A stretch of DNA of 51,528 bases from Streptosporangiaceae bacterium (GTDB lineage Bacteria > Actinomycetota > Actinomycetes > Streptosporangiales > Streptosporangiaceae). Below the pieces are notes generated by a model. That model did not search any database. It saw only the letters and a list, made by a program, of their open reading frames with translations, and was not told the DNA's origin. Below are positions 1-8,631 of this stretch, piece by piece. Positions within the stretch are counted from its first letter, which is position 1. Every line of letters begins with the position of its first letter. The translations under genes were made by a program, and so were the position numbers. The DNA lies in assembly GCA_019246795.1 (NCBI GenBank), contig JAFAPY010000185.1, forward strand, positions 1-51,528, written 5' to 3'.

Positions 1-1109
1 CCCTTGCCGAGCCTGTTCTTGGAGTAGGTGTCCTGCTTGACGTCGGTGAACTTCTCCGGGATGCCCACGTCGCGCAGCAGCCGGATCGCCGCGGCAAGCG
101 CGGCCTCGGCGGCCTGGACGTCGGTCATGCCGTGCGTGTCCACGCCCATCACGCCGGCGATGTCGGCGAACCGCTTGTAGGCGACCGGCATGTTGAACGC
201 CCAGACGCGGGGCAGCGCGATCGCGTTGTTCAGGCCGTGGTGGGTGTCATAGAAGGCGCTCACCGCGTGCGAGATCGAGTGGATGATGCCCAGGCCGCCG
301 GAGTTGAACGCCTGAGCCGCGATGTACTGCGCGTACATCATCCCCTCCCGGCCGGGCAGGTCCTGGCCGTTCCACGTCGCCTGGCGCAGGTTCTCCGCGG
401 TGAGCTTGATCGCGTACAGGGCGCTGCCCAGCGACGGCGGGAAGTTCAGCCGGGAAACATAGGGCTCGCTGGCGTGCGCGAGCACGTCGAAGCCGCACTG
501 CGCGGTGTAGTCCACCGGGCAGTCGTAGTACAACGTGGGGTCGTCGACCGCGAGCGTGGCCACGGCCGCGTCGTCGAAGGCGACGTACTTGTGCGGCTTG
601 CTCGGATCGGTGGTGGTGTCGGTGATGACGTAGGCCCACGAGGTCTCCGACCCGGTGCCCGCCGTCGTGGAGACCGCGATATGCGGCGGGTTCTTGGGGT
701 TCTCGCTCTTGTTGAACCCCTCGAACTCGTTAACGCTGCGGCCGTCGTGGGCCACCGAGATCCGTGCGCCCTTGCAGGCGTCATGGCTGGATCCGCCGCC
801 GATGGAGATGAAGCTGTCGCACTGGTTCTCCTGGTACAACGCGACCGCCTCCATGACGTTGTAGTCCTTGGGATTGGACTCGACCTTGTCATAGACGACG
901 ACGTCGAGCCCGTGGTAGCGGAGCGACCCGACGATTTTCGGGACCGTGTCGCTGCCGCGCAGGCCGGACGTCATGACGAGCACGCGGCTGAATCCCAGCT
1001 TTTTGGCCTCGGGGCCGAGCATTTCCCATGCGCCAGGTCCGAGCATGGCACGCGGGAACGGATGGAACTCCTTGATGGGAAATGGCTTGAGAAGTTCTTC
1101 TACCTTCAT
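1..1109 (-). CDS. mno: NDMA-dependent methanol dehydrogenase (group III iron-type alcohol dehydrogenase), 3' end cut by window
   Basis: The enzyme oxidises methanol and other primary alcohols to aldehydes in the cytoplasm. In this family NAD(P)H stays bound and is re-oxidised by an external acceptor, in vitro NDMA and in vivo probably mycofactocin. The frame runs 369 codons from ATG 1109 and leaves the window open, so perhaps 50-60 residues are missing. Seen: nucleotide-binding GGGSSHD (104-110), STTAGTGSE (147-155), and the metal-binding His-rich stretch at about 277-291 (IHSISHAV, then DTHHG). The N-terminus MKVEELLKPFPIKEFHPFPR is typical of actinobacterial Mno/Mdo. The start has GAGAGG 6 nt upstream. 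It lies beside mycofactocin genes, as Mno does in mycobacteria. The family call is firm; methanol as the main substrate is inferred. Confidence 0.9.
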   Translation of the reverse strand, partial: MKVEELLKPFPIKEFHPFPRAMLGPGAWEMLGPEAKKLGFSRVLVMTSGLRGSDTVPKIVGSLRYHGLDVVVYDKVESNPKDYNVMEAVALYQENQCDSFISIGGGSSHDACKGARISVAHDGRSVNEFEGFNKSENPKNPPHIAVSTTAGTGSETSWAYVITDTTTDPSKPHKYVAFDDAAVATLAVDDPTLYYDCPVDYTAQCGFDVLAHASEPYVSRLNFPPSLGSALYAIKLTAENLRQATWNGQDLPGREGMMYAQYIAAQAFNSGGLGIIHSISHAVSAFYDTHHGLNNAIALPRVWAFNMPVAYKRFADIAGVMGVDTHGMTDVQAAEAALAAAIRLLRDVGIPEKFTDVKQDTYSKNRLGK

Positions 1110-1245
1110 GTCTTGCCTCTCTGCCGGGACGAGCGTGGCGGTACGGCGTCATCGGTATCAGGACAGGATGGACAGTATGGCGGGGAGGCCCGCAGCGGAA
1201 TATGCGCGAGCGCGAACCGGGCACATGGCAGGCCCGGACCGCCGG

Positions 1246-2058
1246 TTAGGACAGCGGCTGCCTACCCGATCGGGCAGGTCGCCCGGCGCGCCTGCGGTCC
1301 AGCATCAGCCATCCGCCGTCGGCGGCGTGCACGGTCGGTGCCCAGCCCGGGGCGTCCCCGAGCGCGGCCAGCGCGGGCAGGCTGAAGGCCTGCACGTGGC
1401 CGAAGGTCGGATCGGGCAGCTCTTCCAGCGGCACGGCGATCACCACCCGGAGGCGGGCGACGCGGCGCAACTGCGCGAGCGCAGCCGCCGACGCCGCGGC
1501 GGGCAGATGCTCCAGGACGTGGACCGCCAGGACGGTATCCACCGCCTGGTCGGCGAACGGCAGCGCGAGCACGTCCGCCGCGGCGAAGCGGGCACGGCTG
1601 CCCTCGGCGAGACAGATCCGGCTGGCCAGCGCGGCGGCGGCCGGGAGCAGGTCGGTGCCGATGACCCTCAGCCGCGGGTCTGTCTCGGCGAGCAGCAGCG
1701 GAAGAAAACCGAAGCAGCACCCGACATCTGCGATGACCGTGCCGCGGATCAGTGACCGGGCATGGGCGTAGATGCGGGCGAATGTGGCGATGCTGCCCGT
1801 GCCGCCGCGATCGGGGCGGCGCAGCCGAGGCAGGGTGTTCGCGTAGAAGGCGCCCCATGCCCGCACAGGATCGGGATCGGCCGCCAGGACCGCGTCGACG
1901 AAGATCTGCTCGAAGGCCCGGCCGTCGGGAACGAGGCCGAGCGGCGCGAGCTCGGCGGCAATGTGATCGGCGAGTTCATTGCTTATCCGGCCGCGCGGGA
2001 ACCGTGGCCGGACGCGTCCATCGGCGATAAGGAAATGGGTTGTCCGGATGGAACGCAT
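1246..2058 (-). CDS. mftM: Class I SAM methyltransferase, probable mycofactocin glycan methyltransferase
   Basis: A 270-residue SAM-dependent methyltransferase. A Rossmann motif follows GTVIADVGCCFGFLPLLL, with an acidic strand end (VIGTDLLP) and a second motif region LAVHVLEHLPA. MftM O-methylates the glucose chain of mycofactocin in mycobacteria; here the assignment rests on the N-terminal region (about 120 residues before the SAM fold) and on position, divergent from mftA and next to mno. I chose ATG 2058; an upstream GTG at 2115 in the same frame would add 19 residues and would run over a palindrome at 2094-2109. No good Shine-Dalgarno precedes either start. It could be another small-molecule methyltransferase, but a mycofactocin-linked role is the best reading. 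Confidence 0.65.
   Translation of the reverse strand: MRSIRTTHFLIADGRVRPRFPRGRISNELADHIAAELAPLGLVPDGRAFEQIFVDAVLAADPDPVRAWGAFYANTLPRLRRPDRGGTGSIATFARIYAHARSLIRGTVIADVGCCFGFLPLLLAETDPRLRVIGTDLLPAAAALASRICLAEGSRARFAAADVLALPFADQAVDTVLAVHVLEHLPAAASAAALAQLRRVARLRVVIAVPLEELPDPTFGHVQAFSLPALAALGDAPGWAPTVHAADGGWLMLDRRRAGRPARSGRQPLS
1262..1277. promoter_or_regulatory. Palindrome, candidate operator upstream of mno
   Basis: CTACCCGATCGGGCAG is a near-perfect inverted repeat lying inside the last codons of the methyltransferase gene and about 153 bp upstream of the mno start. It matches the palindromes at 2094-2109 and 12730-12745 and may be a site for the LuxR-type response regulator in this locus. Function is inferred. 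Confidence 0.35.
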
Positions 2059-2093
2059 GCTGCCAGGATCGCGGCATACCCGGGCTTCGGCAC

Positions 2094-2109
2094 CTGCCCG
2101 ATCGGCCAG
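2094..2109. promoter_or_regulatory. Palindrome, candidate operator between mftM and mftA
   Basis: CTGCCCGATCGGCCAG lies 36 bp upstream of the chosen mftM start and about 95 bp upstream of mftA, in the divergent promoter region. It shares the pattern CTRCCC-N4-GGNYAG with sites at 1262 and 12730. Confidence 0.35.
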
Positions 2110-2204
2110 GGTCACTGCCCGGTCAGCCAGTTACCGGCACGCGCGTCCAGCCGTAGGTTTGACGGCAAAAGCGCCGACGCGCGCGGACGAAAGGTGCTGA
2201 TGAC

Positions 2205-2315
2205 GTGGCCGACGACACCGCTGACCGGCAAACAGAACACGAGGGAAACGTCGCCGTCGCCGAAGAGTTGCTCGTCGAGGAGGTTTCAATCGACGGCATC
2301 TGCGGCGTCTACTGA
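2205..2315 (+). CDS. mftA: Mycofactocin precursor peptide
   Basis: A 36-residue ribosomal precursor of the redox cofactor mycofactocin. It starts at GTG 2205 with AAAGG 10 nt upstream and ends TGA 2313-2315, three bases before mftB. The leader is acidic and the C-terminus is LLVEEVSIDGICGVY. The terminal Val-Tyr pair is what MftC decarboxylates and cross-links. The usual core is IDGMCGVY; here the Met is Ile. The leader repeats (AVAEELLVEE) fit the recognition helix bound by MftB. Although very short, its C-terminal signature and position directly before mftB and mftC make the call safe. The exact start is less certain. Confidence 0.93.
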   Translation: MADDTADRQTEHEGNVAVAEELLVEEVSIDGICGVY

Positions 2316-2318
2316 CGG

Positions 2319-2594
2319 ATGCATCACGTGGCATTCGACCTGTTCCGCGCGTACCGGCTCAGCCCGGCGGTTTCCCTGCGCGCTGAGCCGTTCGGCGCTC
2401 TCGCCTACCACTTCGGCACCAGGCGGCTGAGCCTGGTCAAGAGCCCGGAACTTGTCACGGTCCTCCGGCTGCTCGACAGCCACGACAGCGCGGCCGGCGC
2501 TCTGGACGCGGCCGGCGTACCCATCCGGCAGCGTGCCCGCTACGCCGTCGCGCTGGCGGCGCTGGCCGACTCGGAGGTCATCGGTGCGCGCTGA
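2319..2594 (+). CDS. mftB: Mycofactocin precursor chaperone (RiPP recognition element)
   Basis: A 91-residue protein with the winged-helix RRE fold of the PqqD type. It binds the MftA leader and delivers the peptide to the radical SAM enzyme. Seen: an N-terminal strand FRAYRLSPAVSLRAEPFGA, then YHFGTRRLSLVKSPELV and a helical C-terminal half, the usual layout of MftB. The ATG at 2319 lies three bases after the mftA stop, and the last 11 bases overlap mftC, so the three are translationally coupled. Confidence 0.93.
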   Translation: MHHVAFDLFRAYRLSPAVSLRAEPFGALAYHFGTRRLSLVKSPELVTVLRLLDSHDSAAGALDAAGVPIRQRARYAVALAALADSEVIGAR

Positions 2595-3759
2595 CACCGC
2601 CGGCCAGCCCCGGCGCACCGCCGCGCTGACCGAGCAGTTCAAAGCCGGGCTGGCCGCCCCCATCTGCCTGACCTGGGAGCTCACCTACGCGTGCAACCTG
2701 GCGTGCGTGCACTGCCTGAGCGCGTCAGGGCGGCGCGACCCGCGCGAGCTCAGCACGGCCGAGTGCATGCGGGTGGTGGACGAACTGGAGCGGATGCAGG
2801 TGTTCTACGCAAACATCGGCGGCGGTGAGCCGACGCTGCGCCCTGACTTCTGGGACCTGCTGGACTACAGCGTCGCTCATCACGTCGGCATCAAGTTCTC
2901 CACCAACGGCGTCAGGCTGGACAAGCGGGCCGCGCAGCGGCTGGCCCGGACCGGCTACGTCGACGTGCAGATCTCCATCGACGGTGCGACCGCTGAGGTC
3001 AACGACGCGGTCCGGGGGATCGGAAGCTTCGCCATGGCACGGCGCGCGATGGACGCCCTCGCCGAGGCCGGCTTCGGCGAATTCAAGATCTCCATCGTCG
3101 TGACCAGGCACAACGTGTCGCAGCTGGACGCGTTCAAGCAGATCGCCGACGAGTACGGCGCGCGGCTGCGGGTCACCAGGCTCCGGCCGTCTGGCCGCGC
3201 CGCCGACTGCTGGGACGACCTGCATCCCACCGCGGCTCAGCAGCGGCTGCTCTACGACTGGCTGTGCGCGCGGCCGGACGTGCTTACCGGCGACTCGTTC
3301 TTCCACTTGTCCGCGTTCGGCAGCCCGCTGCCCGGGCTCAACCTGTGCGGCGCGGGACGCGTGGTGTGCCTGATCGACCCGGTCGGAGACGTCTACGCCT
3401 GCCCGTTCGTCCTGCATGAGCAGTTCCGGGCCGGCAACGTGCGGCAGCCCGGCGGCTTCGCCCGGGTGTGGCGCGAATCGGAGCTGCTGCGGCGCCTGCG
3501 CGAGCCGGCCTCGGCTGGAGCCTGCGCGTCCTGCGGTCAGTTCGACGCCTGCCAGGGCGGGTGCATGGCCGCGAAATTCTTCACCGGGCTGCCGCTGGAC
3601 GGCCCGGATCCCGAGTGCGTGCTCGGGCACGGCCAGCCGGAGCTGGCCAGCACATGCCTGCCTGACCGGCCGCGGCCCAGCGCCGGCCACTCCCGGACAG
3701 GACGCGCGGCGCCGGTGCTCATCCCCGCCGACCGGATCGCCACCCGGGCCGCGACGTGA
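2584..3759 (+). CDS. mftC: Mycofactocin radical SAM maturase
   Basis: Radical SAM enzyme of 391 residues. It oxidatively decarboxylates the C-terminal Tyr of MftA and then forms the Val-Tyr carbon-carbon bond. Seen: CNLACVHC (Cys 37, 41, 44), which binds the SAM [4Fe-4S] cluster; GGGEPT; and the SPASM domain cysteines at NLCGAG, VYACPF and CASCGQFDACQGGC for auxiliary clusters. I chose GTG 2584, which overlaps the mftB stop by 11 nt and gives the usual family length; the frame is open further upstream to 2452 but that part is mftB out of frame. The next gene begins at GTG 3756 in a GTGA overlap. Confidence 0.97.
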   Translation: MRADTAGQPRRTAALTEQFKAGLAAPICLTWELTYACNLACVHCLSASGRRDPRELSTAECMRVVDELERMQVFYANIGGGEPTLRPDFWDLLDYSVAHHVGIKFSTNGVRLDKRAAQRLARTGYVDVQISIDGATAEVNDAVRGIGSFAMARRAMDALAEAGFGEFKISIVVTRHNVSQLDAFKQIADEYGARLRVTRLRPSGRAADCWDDLHPTAAQQRLLYDWLCARPDVLTGDSFFHLSAFGSPLPGLNLCGAGRVVCLIDPVGDVYACPFVLHEQFRAGNVRQPGGFARVWRESELLRRLREPASAGACASCGQFDACQGGCMAAKFFTGLPLDGPDPECVLGHGQPELASTCLPDRPRPSAGHSRTGRAAPVLIPADRIATRAAT

Positions 3760-5696
3760 ACATGCTCGGGCCGCTGCCGCTGGGCACAGCAGGCGAGGCC
3801 CGCGCGCCCAGCCGGGTGATGTTCGGCCCGCACGAGACCAACCTGGGCCGCCGCCGCGCGTTCAGCGACCGGCACGTGGCGTACTACGCGCGCCGGGCCG
3901 CTGGCGGCGCCGGGATCGTGGTCACCGAGACGGCCTCGGTGCACCCGTCGGACTGGCCGTATGAGCGCGCCCCGCTGGCGGCGGCCTCGGCCGCGGGCTG
4001 GGCGTCGATCGCGCAGGCATGCCACGCGGAGGGCACGCTGGCGCTCGCCTCCATCGGCCACGCCGGCGGCCAGGGGTCCAGCGCCTACAGCCAGCAGCCG
4101 CTGCTCGCGCCGTCCCGGGTTCCCGACGTGACCACCCGGGAGGCGCCGAAAGCGATGGAGGCCGACGACATCGACGCGGCGGTCGCAGGCTTCGGCGACG
4201 CGGCGCGGCTTGCCGTCTCGGCCGGGCTGGACGGGGTCGAGGTCAACGCCGGCCAGCACAGCCTGGTCCGGCAGTTCCTGTCCGGGCTGACCAACCAGCG
4301 CCAGGACGGCTACGGCACCGACCGGCTGCTGTTTGCCCTTGAGGTCATGCAAACCGTGCGGGACGCGGCCCGCGGCGCCGTGGTCGGTCTGCGGCTGTGC
4401 TGTGACGAGCTGGCGCCCTGGGCCGGCATCACCCCCGACGCCGCCTTGGAGATCCTGACCGCCCTGCACCCCTACGCCGATTACGTGGTCGCGGTGCGCG
4501 GGTCCATCTACAGCGTTTCAGCGACACGGCCGGATGGCCACACACCGCCTGGCTTCAACCTCGACCTCAGCCGCCGCGTGCGGGACGCGCTCCCCGGACG
4601 GGTCGCGGTGGTCGCCCAGGGGTCCATCGTCGAGGTCGACATGGCCCAGCGCACGCTGGAATCGGGAGCCGCCGACGCCGTGGAGATGACGCGGGCACAG
4701 ATCGCCGATCCCGACCTGGTCCGCAAGGTGCGGGCCGGCGCACCGGCCACGGTACGGCCGTGTGTGCTGTGCAACCAGACCTGCCAGGTACGCGATCCGC
4801 GCAACCCGGTGGTCAGCTGCATCGGTGAGCCGGCCAGCGGGCACGAAACCGAAGACGTCCCGGTCAGCGGCACCAGTCCCAGGCCCCAGCGGGTGCTGGT
4901 GGTCGGCGGTGGCCCGGGCGGGCTCGAGGCGGCGCGGACGGCCGCCCTGCGCGGGCATCACGTGCATGTCGTGGACCGCGCGGCGCAGCCGGGCGGTGCG
5001 GTCCGCGCTGCGGCCGCCGGCGCGGGGCGCGAGCGGCTGGCGCGCATCGCCGACTGGCTGGCCAGCGAATGCTCCCGGCTCGGAGTTGAATTCGACCTGG
5101 GCCGCGAGCTCGGCGGCAAGGACATCGATGCGCACGACGGCGCGGTGATCATCTGCACCGGATCGGCGGACGGACGCCGGGATTACCGCGTCGAGCCCGG
5201 GGCGGACATCCGCACCGCCCGGTCGGTGCTCGAGCAGGCGACCCGGCCGGACGGCGGGCTGCCTGACGGTCCGGCCGTGATCTGGGATCCGGTCGGCGGC
5301 CCGATCGGGATCAGCGTCGCCGAACTGCTCGCCCCCGGCCGCCAGGTGGCGCTGGTGACCCCGGACCTCATCCCCGGCGCCCAGCTCGCCCGGTCAGGGG
5401 ACCTCGCCGACGCAAGCACCCGGCTGCAGCAGGCCGGGGTGGCGCTGCACAAGCGGTCTCGGCTGGTCACGGTGACCCCCTCGGCGGCCGTGGTCGAGGA
5501 TGTGTTCACCGGCGAGGCCGCCGACATCGGTGCCGCCGTGGTCATCGACGCAGGCCATCGCCTGCCCGAGGACTCGCTGTGGCGAGCGCACCCGGCGCTG
5601 CGCCGGGCCGGGGACGCGGTGGCGCCGCGGACGATGTACGAGGCCGTCCTGGAGGGACGCCGGGCGGCCCTCGCCCTCGACGGGAGAGCGACATGA
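3756..5696 (+). CDS. Mycofactocin-system FadH/OYE-family oxidoreductase 1
   Basis: A 646-residue flavoenzyme built like 2,4-dienoyl-CoA reductase: an N-terminal FMN TIM barrel (about 1-330), a [4Fe-4S] site CVLCNQTC followed 11 residues later by Cys, and a C-terminal FAD/NAD(P) module starting VLVVGGGPGGLEAA. It probably moves electrons between a nicotinamide or flavin donor and mycofactocin or a substrate; the reaction is not known. The barrel lacks the first ~15 residues seen in its paralogue next door, so it starts close to the first strand. It is coupled to mftC (GTGA) and to the paralogue (ATGA). The family is recognised as a mycofactocin companion, but its role is inferred only from context. 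Confidence 0.85.
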   Translation: MNMLGPLPLGTAGEARAPSRVMFGPHETNLGRRRAFSDRHVAYYARRAAGGAGIVVTETASVHPSDWPYERAPLAAASAAGWASIAQACHAEGTLALASIGHAGGQGSSAYSQQPLLAPSRVPDVTTREAPKAMEADDIDAAVAGFGDAARLAVSAGLDGVEVNAGQHSLVRQFLSGLTNQRQDGYGTDRLLFALEVMQTVRDAARGAVVGLRLCCDELAPWAGITPDAALEILTALHPYADYVVAVRGSIYSVSATRPDGHTPPGFNLDLSRRVRDALPGRVAVVAQGSIVEVDMAQRTLESGAADAVEMTRAQIADPDLVRKVRAGAPATVRPCVLCNQTCQVRDPRNPVVSCIGEPASGHETEDVPVSGTSPRPQRVLVVGGGPGGLEAARTAALRGHHVHVVDRAAQPGGAVRAAAAGAGRERLARIADWLASECSRLGVEFDLGRELGGKDIDAHDGAVIICTGSADGRRDYRVEPGADIRTARSVLEQATRPDGGLPDGPAVIWDPVGGPIGISVAELLAPGRQVALVTPDLIPGAQLARSGDLADASTRLQQAGVALHKRSRLVTVTPSAAVVEDVFTGEAADIGAAVVIDAGHRLPEDSLWRAHPALRRAGDAVAPRTMYEAVLEGRRAALALDGRAT

Positions 5697-7648
5697 AGGC
5701 CGCCGGGCGGTACCGGTACCTGTTCAGCCCGCTGCGCATCGGCCCGGTGGTGCTGCGCAACCGCATCGTCTTCGCCGCGCATCTCACCAACTACGCCGAA
5801 GACGGGCATCCGACCGAGCAGCACGCGGCGTACTACGAGGCCCGTGCCCGGGGCGGCGCGGGGCTGATCGTCACCGAGGAGCACTCGGTCCATCCCACGG
5901 ACTGGCCGTACGAGAAGCTGATCCACGGGTTCGACGAGAGCGTGATCCCCGGCTACCAGCGGATTACCGCGGCCGTGCACCGGCACGGGACGCCGATCCT
6001 CGCGCAGATCAACCACAACGGCGGTCAGGCATCCGGCATGTACTCCCGGCTTCCGGTCTGGGCAGCGTCGCCGGTGGCCGACCCGCTGTTCCGCGAGGTC
6101 GCCAAGGAGGTGGACCACGCGGAGATCGCCGAGATCGTGGCCGGGTACGCCAAGACGGCCGGGCACTGCGTGCAGGGCGGTTTCGACGGGATCGAGCTGC
6201 AGTGCTCCCATTCATCGATCGTGCGCGGGTTCCTCTCCCCCGCGACCAACCTGCGTGACGACGAATACGGCGGCGACCTGCAGCGCCGGGCCCGCATCCT
6301 GCTGGAGATCGTTGCCGCGGTGCGGGAGGCGATCGGTCCCGGCCGGGCGCTCGGGGTCCGGCTGTGCGGCGACGAGCTGATCAACGGCGGCACGACGATC
6401 GACGATGCCGTCGAGGTGGCGCGGATGGTGGAGGCGACAGGCCACGTCGACTACATCAACACCTCGATCGGCGTGGCCACCTCGACGCTGTACATGATCG
6501 AGGCGTCGATGCACATTCCGCCCGGATACGCGCTGTTCATTCCCTCGGCCATCCGCAAGGCGGTGGAGCTGCCTGTGGTCGGGGTCGGCCGGTTCAAGGA
6601 CCCGCTGCAGGCCGAACGCGCCCTCGCCGAGGGGCACTGCGACATGATCGGCGTCGTCCGCGGGCAGATCGCCGACGCGGACTTCGCCGCCAAGGCCCGC
6701 TCCGGCCACGCCGACGACATCCGGTTGTGCCTGTCGTGCAACCAGGAATGCGTGGGCCGGATGGGCCTGAACCGCTGGCTCGGCTGCATCGAGAACCCGC
6801 GCACCGGCCGTGAGTCCGTCCCGCTGCCCAGGCCCGCGAGGTCCCGGCGCAAGGTCATGGTCGTCGGCGCGGGCCCGGCCGGCCTGCAGGCCGCGATCGC
6901 GGCGGCCGGCTGCGGCCACGACGTCACCGTGCACGAGCGCGCCGACACGGCGGGCGGCCAGGTCCGGCTCGCCTCGACCGTCCCGAGCCGGGCCGAGTTC
7001 GGCGACCTGGTGCGTAACCAGCTCGCGGAATGCGCGCGGCTGCGGGTCACGATCAGGTACGGATCCGACATCGACGCGGCGGCCGTGCGGGCAGCCGCGC
7101 CCGACACGGTGATCGTCGCCACCGGGGCCGCCGCGGAGCGCCCGTACTGGGCACCGCCCGATGCCGGGCAGGTCGTCGACATCCGGCAGGTGCTGGACGG
7201 GTCGGTCGCCCCGCAGGGACGGGTGATCGTGGTCGATGAGATCGGCTTCCACCATGCGACCAGCGTCGCCGAGCTGCTGGCGGACCGCGGCGCGCAGGTC
7301 GAGGTGGTCACCCCGGGCATGGTCGTCGGGCAGGATCTCGGGATCACCCTCGACATGGAGAACTGGTGCGTCCGGGCCGCGGCCAAGGGCATCGTGCAGA
7401 CCACTGACTGCCTGGTCACCGGGGTAGGGCCAGGCTCGGTCACGCTCATGCACCATCCCACCGGGCGGACCAGGCAGACGGACGCCGACTGGGTGGTCTG
7501 CGCCGTCCCCGCCGCTCCCGCCGAGCAGCTCTACCTGGAACTGAAGGCTCTCGGACAGCCCGGGGTGCGCCGCGCCGGCGACTGCGTCGCGCCGAGGCGC
7601 GCCCACGCGGCGGTCATCGAGGGACAGCGAGCCGGGGAGGCCCTATGA
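5693..7648 (+). CDS. Mycofactocin-system FadH/OYE-family oxidoreductase 2
   Basis: A 651-residue paralogue of the gene before it with the same three-part layout: OYE-type FMN barrel (FSPLRIGPVVLRNRIV at the start), iron-sulfur site CLSCNQEC with a fourth Cys 11 residues on (WLGCIENP), and a C-terminal dinucleotide fold (VMVVGAGPAGLQAA). ATG 5693 overlaps the previous stop as ATGA; a longer in-frame extension to 5579 is antisense-like filler inside the previous gene and was not used. The two enzymes may form a heteromer or handle successive steps. Electron partner could be the ETF encoded downstream. Confidence 0.86.
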   Translation: MKAAGRYRYLFSPLRIGPVVLRNRIVFAAHLTNYAEDGHPTEQHAAYYEARARGGAGLIVTEEHSVHPTDWPYEKLIHGFDESVIPGYQRITAAVHRHGTPILAQINHNGGQASGMYSRLPVWAASPVADPLFREVAKEVDHAEIAEIVAGYAKTAGHCVQGGFDGIELQCSHSSIVRGFLSPATNLRDDEYGGDLQRRARILLEIVAAVREAIGPGRALGVRLCGDELINGGTTIDDAVEVARMVEATGHVDYINTSIGVATSTLYMIEASMHIPPGYALFIPSAIRKAVELPVVGVGRFKDPLQAERALAEGHCDMIGVVRGQIADADFAAKARSGHADDIRLCLSCNQECVGRMGLNRWLGCIENPRTGRESVPLPRPARSRRKVMVVGAGPAGLQAAIAAAGCGHDVTVHERADTAGGQVRLASTVPSRAEFGDLVRNQLAECARLRVTIRYGSDIDAAAVRAAAPDTVIVATGAAAERPYWAPPDAGQVVDIRQVLDGSVAPQGRVIVVDEIGFHHATSVAELLADRGAQVEVVTPGMVVGQDLGITLDMENWCVRAAAKGIVQTTDCLVTGVGPGSVTLMHHPTGRTRQTDADWVVCAVPAAPAEQLYLELKALGQPGVRRAGDCVAPRRAHAAVIEGQRAGEAL

Positions 7649-8631
7649 GCGCCGGAAGCGGGCCTCCCCGGATCGCCGTCATCCCGGTCCGCTCCGGGGT
7701 CCTGCCCAGCGGGGCGCAGGAAACGATCGCCGAGGCAGGCGGGGCGGCCCTGCTAGCAGGCTCGGGCACCGCCGAGGCCGCGGCGGCTCTGGCGGTCGAC
7801 GCGGCATCGGTCGCCACCGCGGAGATCGGCGAGCCGGCCTTCGGCGGCTGGGCGGCAGCGCTGGCGCCGCTTCTCGCCCCTTACCGGGCGATCCTGCTGC
7901 CCGCCTCGCCCGACGGGCGGGACCTGGCGCCCAGGCTCGCCGCGGTGATGGACCGGCCGCTGCTGGCCGGCGCGACCGAGTACCGGGACGACGAGGTGCG
8001 GCTGGCGCGATACGGCGGCCTGATCCTGGACCACGTCACGGCGGACGGCCCGGTCGTGGTCACCCTGCAGCCGGGAGTACGGGGAACCGAGCCCCGCACG
8101 CGCGACCTGCCCGCGCCCGAGCCGGCCGCGGTGAAGATCCCCGACGGGCACGACGCGGCCGTCCTCGCCGTGTCGCCGCCGGACCCCGGAACCATGGACC
8201 TTGCCGAGTCCAAGCGGATCATGGCAGGCGGTGCCGGGCTTCGCGGCCCCGGGGACTTCCGGCTGCTGGCCCGGGTGGCCGCGGCGATCGGCGCGTCCAT
8301 GGGCGCGACCCGGGTCGTCGCGGACCAGGGCTGGGTGGCCCACGAACGCTACATCGGGACCACCGGCGTCGCCGTCGACCCGGACCTGTACATCGCGCTC
8401 GGCATCTCCGGGGCGATCCAGCACGTCACCGGCCTGGGCGCGCCGCGCCATGTCGTCTCGGTCAACACCGACCCGAGCTGCCCGATGATGGCCATGGCCG
8501 ACCTGGCGCTGGTGACCGACGCCCCCGGCCTGCTCGAGGCACTCGCCCGCCGTCTCGGCATCGAGCCGGACGCCGGCGCCGGGGAACCGGAGCCGGCCGG
8601 CGCCCGAGGACAGGAGGCCAGCCATGGCTGA
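7645..8631 (+). CDS. fixB: Mycofactocin-associated electron transfer flavoprotein, alpha subunit (FixB-like)
   Basis: A 328-residue ETF alpha subunit. The C-terminal FAD domain shows GLRGPGDF, GATRVVADQGW, ALGISGAIQH and VSVNTDPSCPMM, all standard positions around the FAD. The N-terminal domain is shorter and more degenerate than in housekeeping EtfA. With the FixA-like subunit at 10242 it should form the heterodimer that carries electrons to the FixC/FixX quinone reductase. ATG 7645 overlaps the upstream stop by 4 nt, and the end overlaps fixC by 8 nt. Confidence 0.88.
   Translation: MSAGSGPPRIAVIPVRSGVLPSGAQETIAEAGGAALLAGSGTAEAAAALAVDAASVATAEIGEPAFGGWAAALAPLLAPYRAILLPASPDGRDLAPRLAAVMDRPLLAGATEYRDDEVRLARYGGLILDHVTADGPVVVTLQPGVRGTEPRTRDLPAPEPAAVKIPDGHDAAVLAVSPPDPGTMDLAESKRIMAGGAGLRGPGDFRLLARVAAAIGASMGATRVVADQGWVAHERYIGTTGVAVDPDLYIALGISGAIQHVTGLGAPRHVVSVNTDPSCPMMAMADLALVTDAPGLLEALARRLGIEPDAGAGEPEPAGARGQEASHG

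Noticed and set aside
132-1385. A 417-codon plus-strand open frame at the left end
   Set aside because: Antisense to the methanol dehydrogenase, which has clear motifs.
6212-7606. A 464-codon minus-strand open frame
   Set aside because: Antisense to the second OYE-like enzyme; composition is typical of shadow frames.
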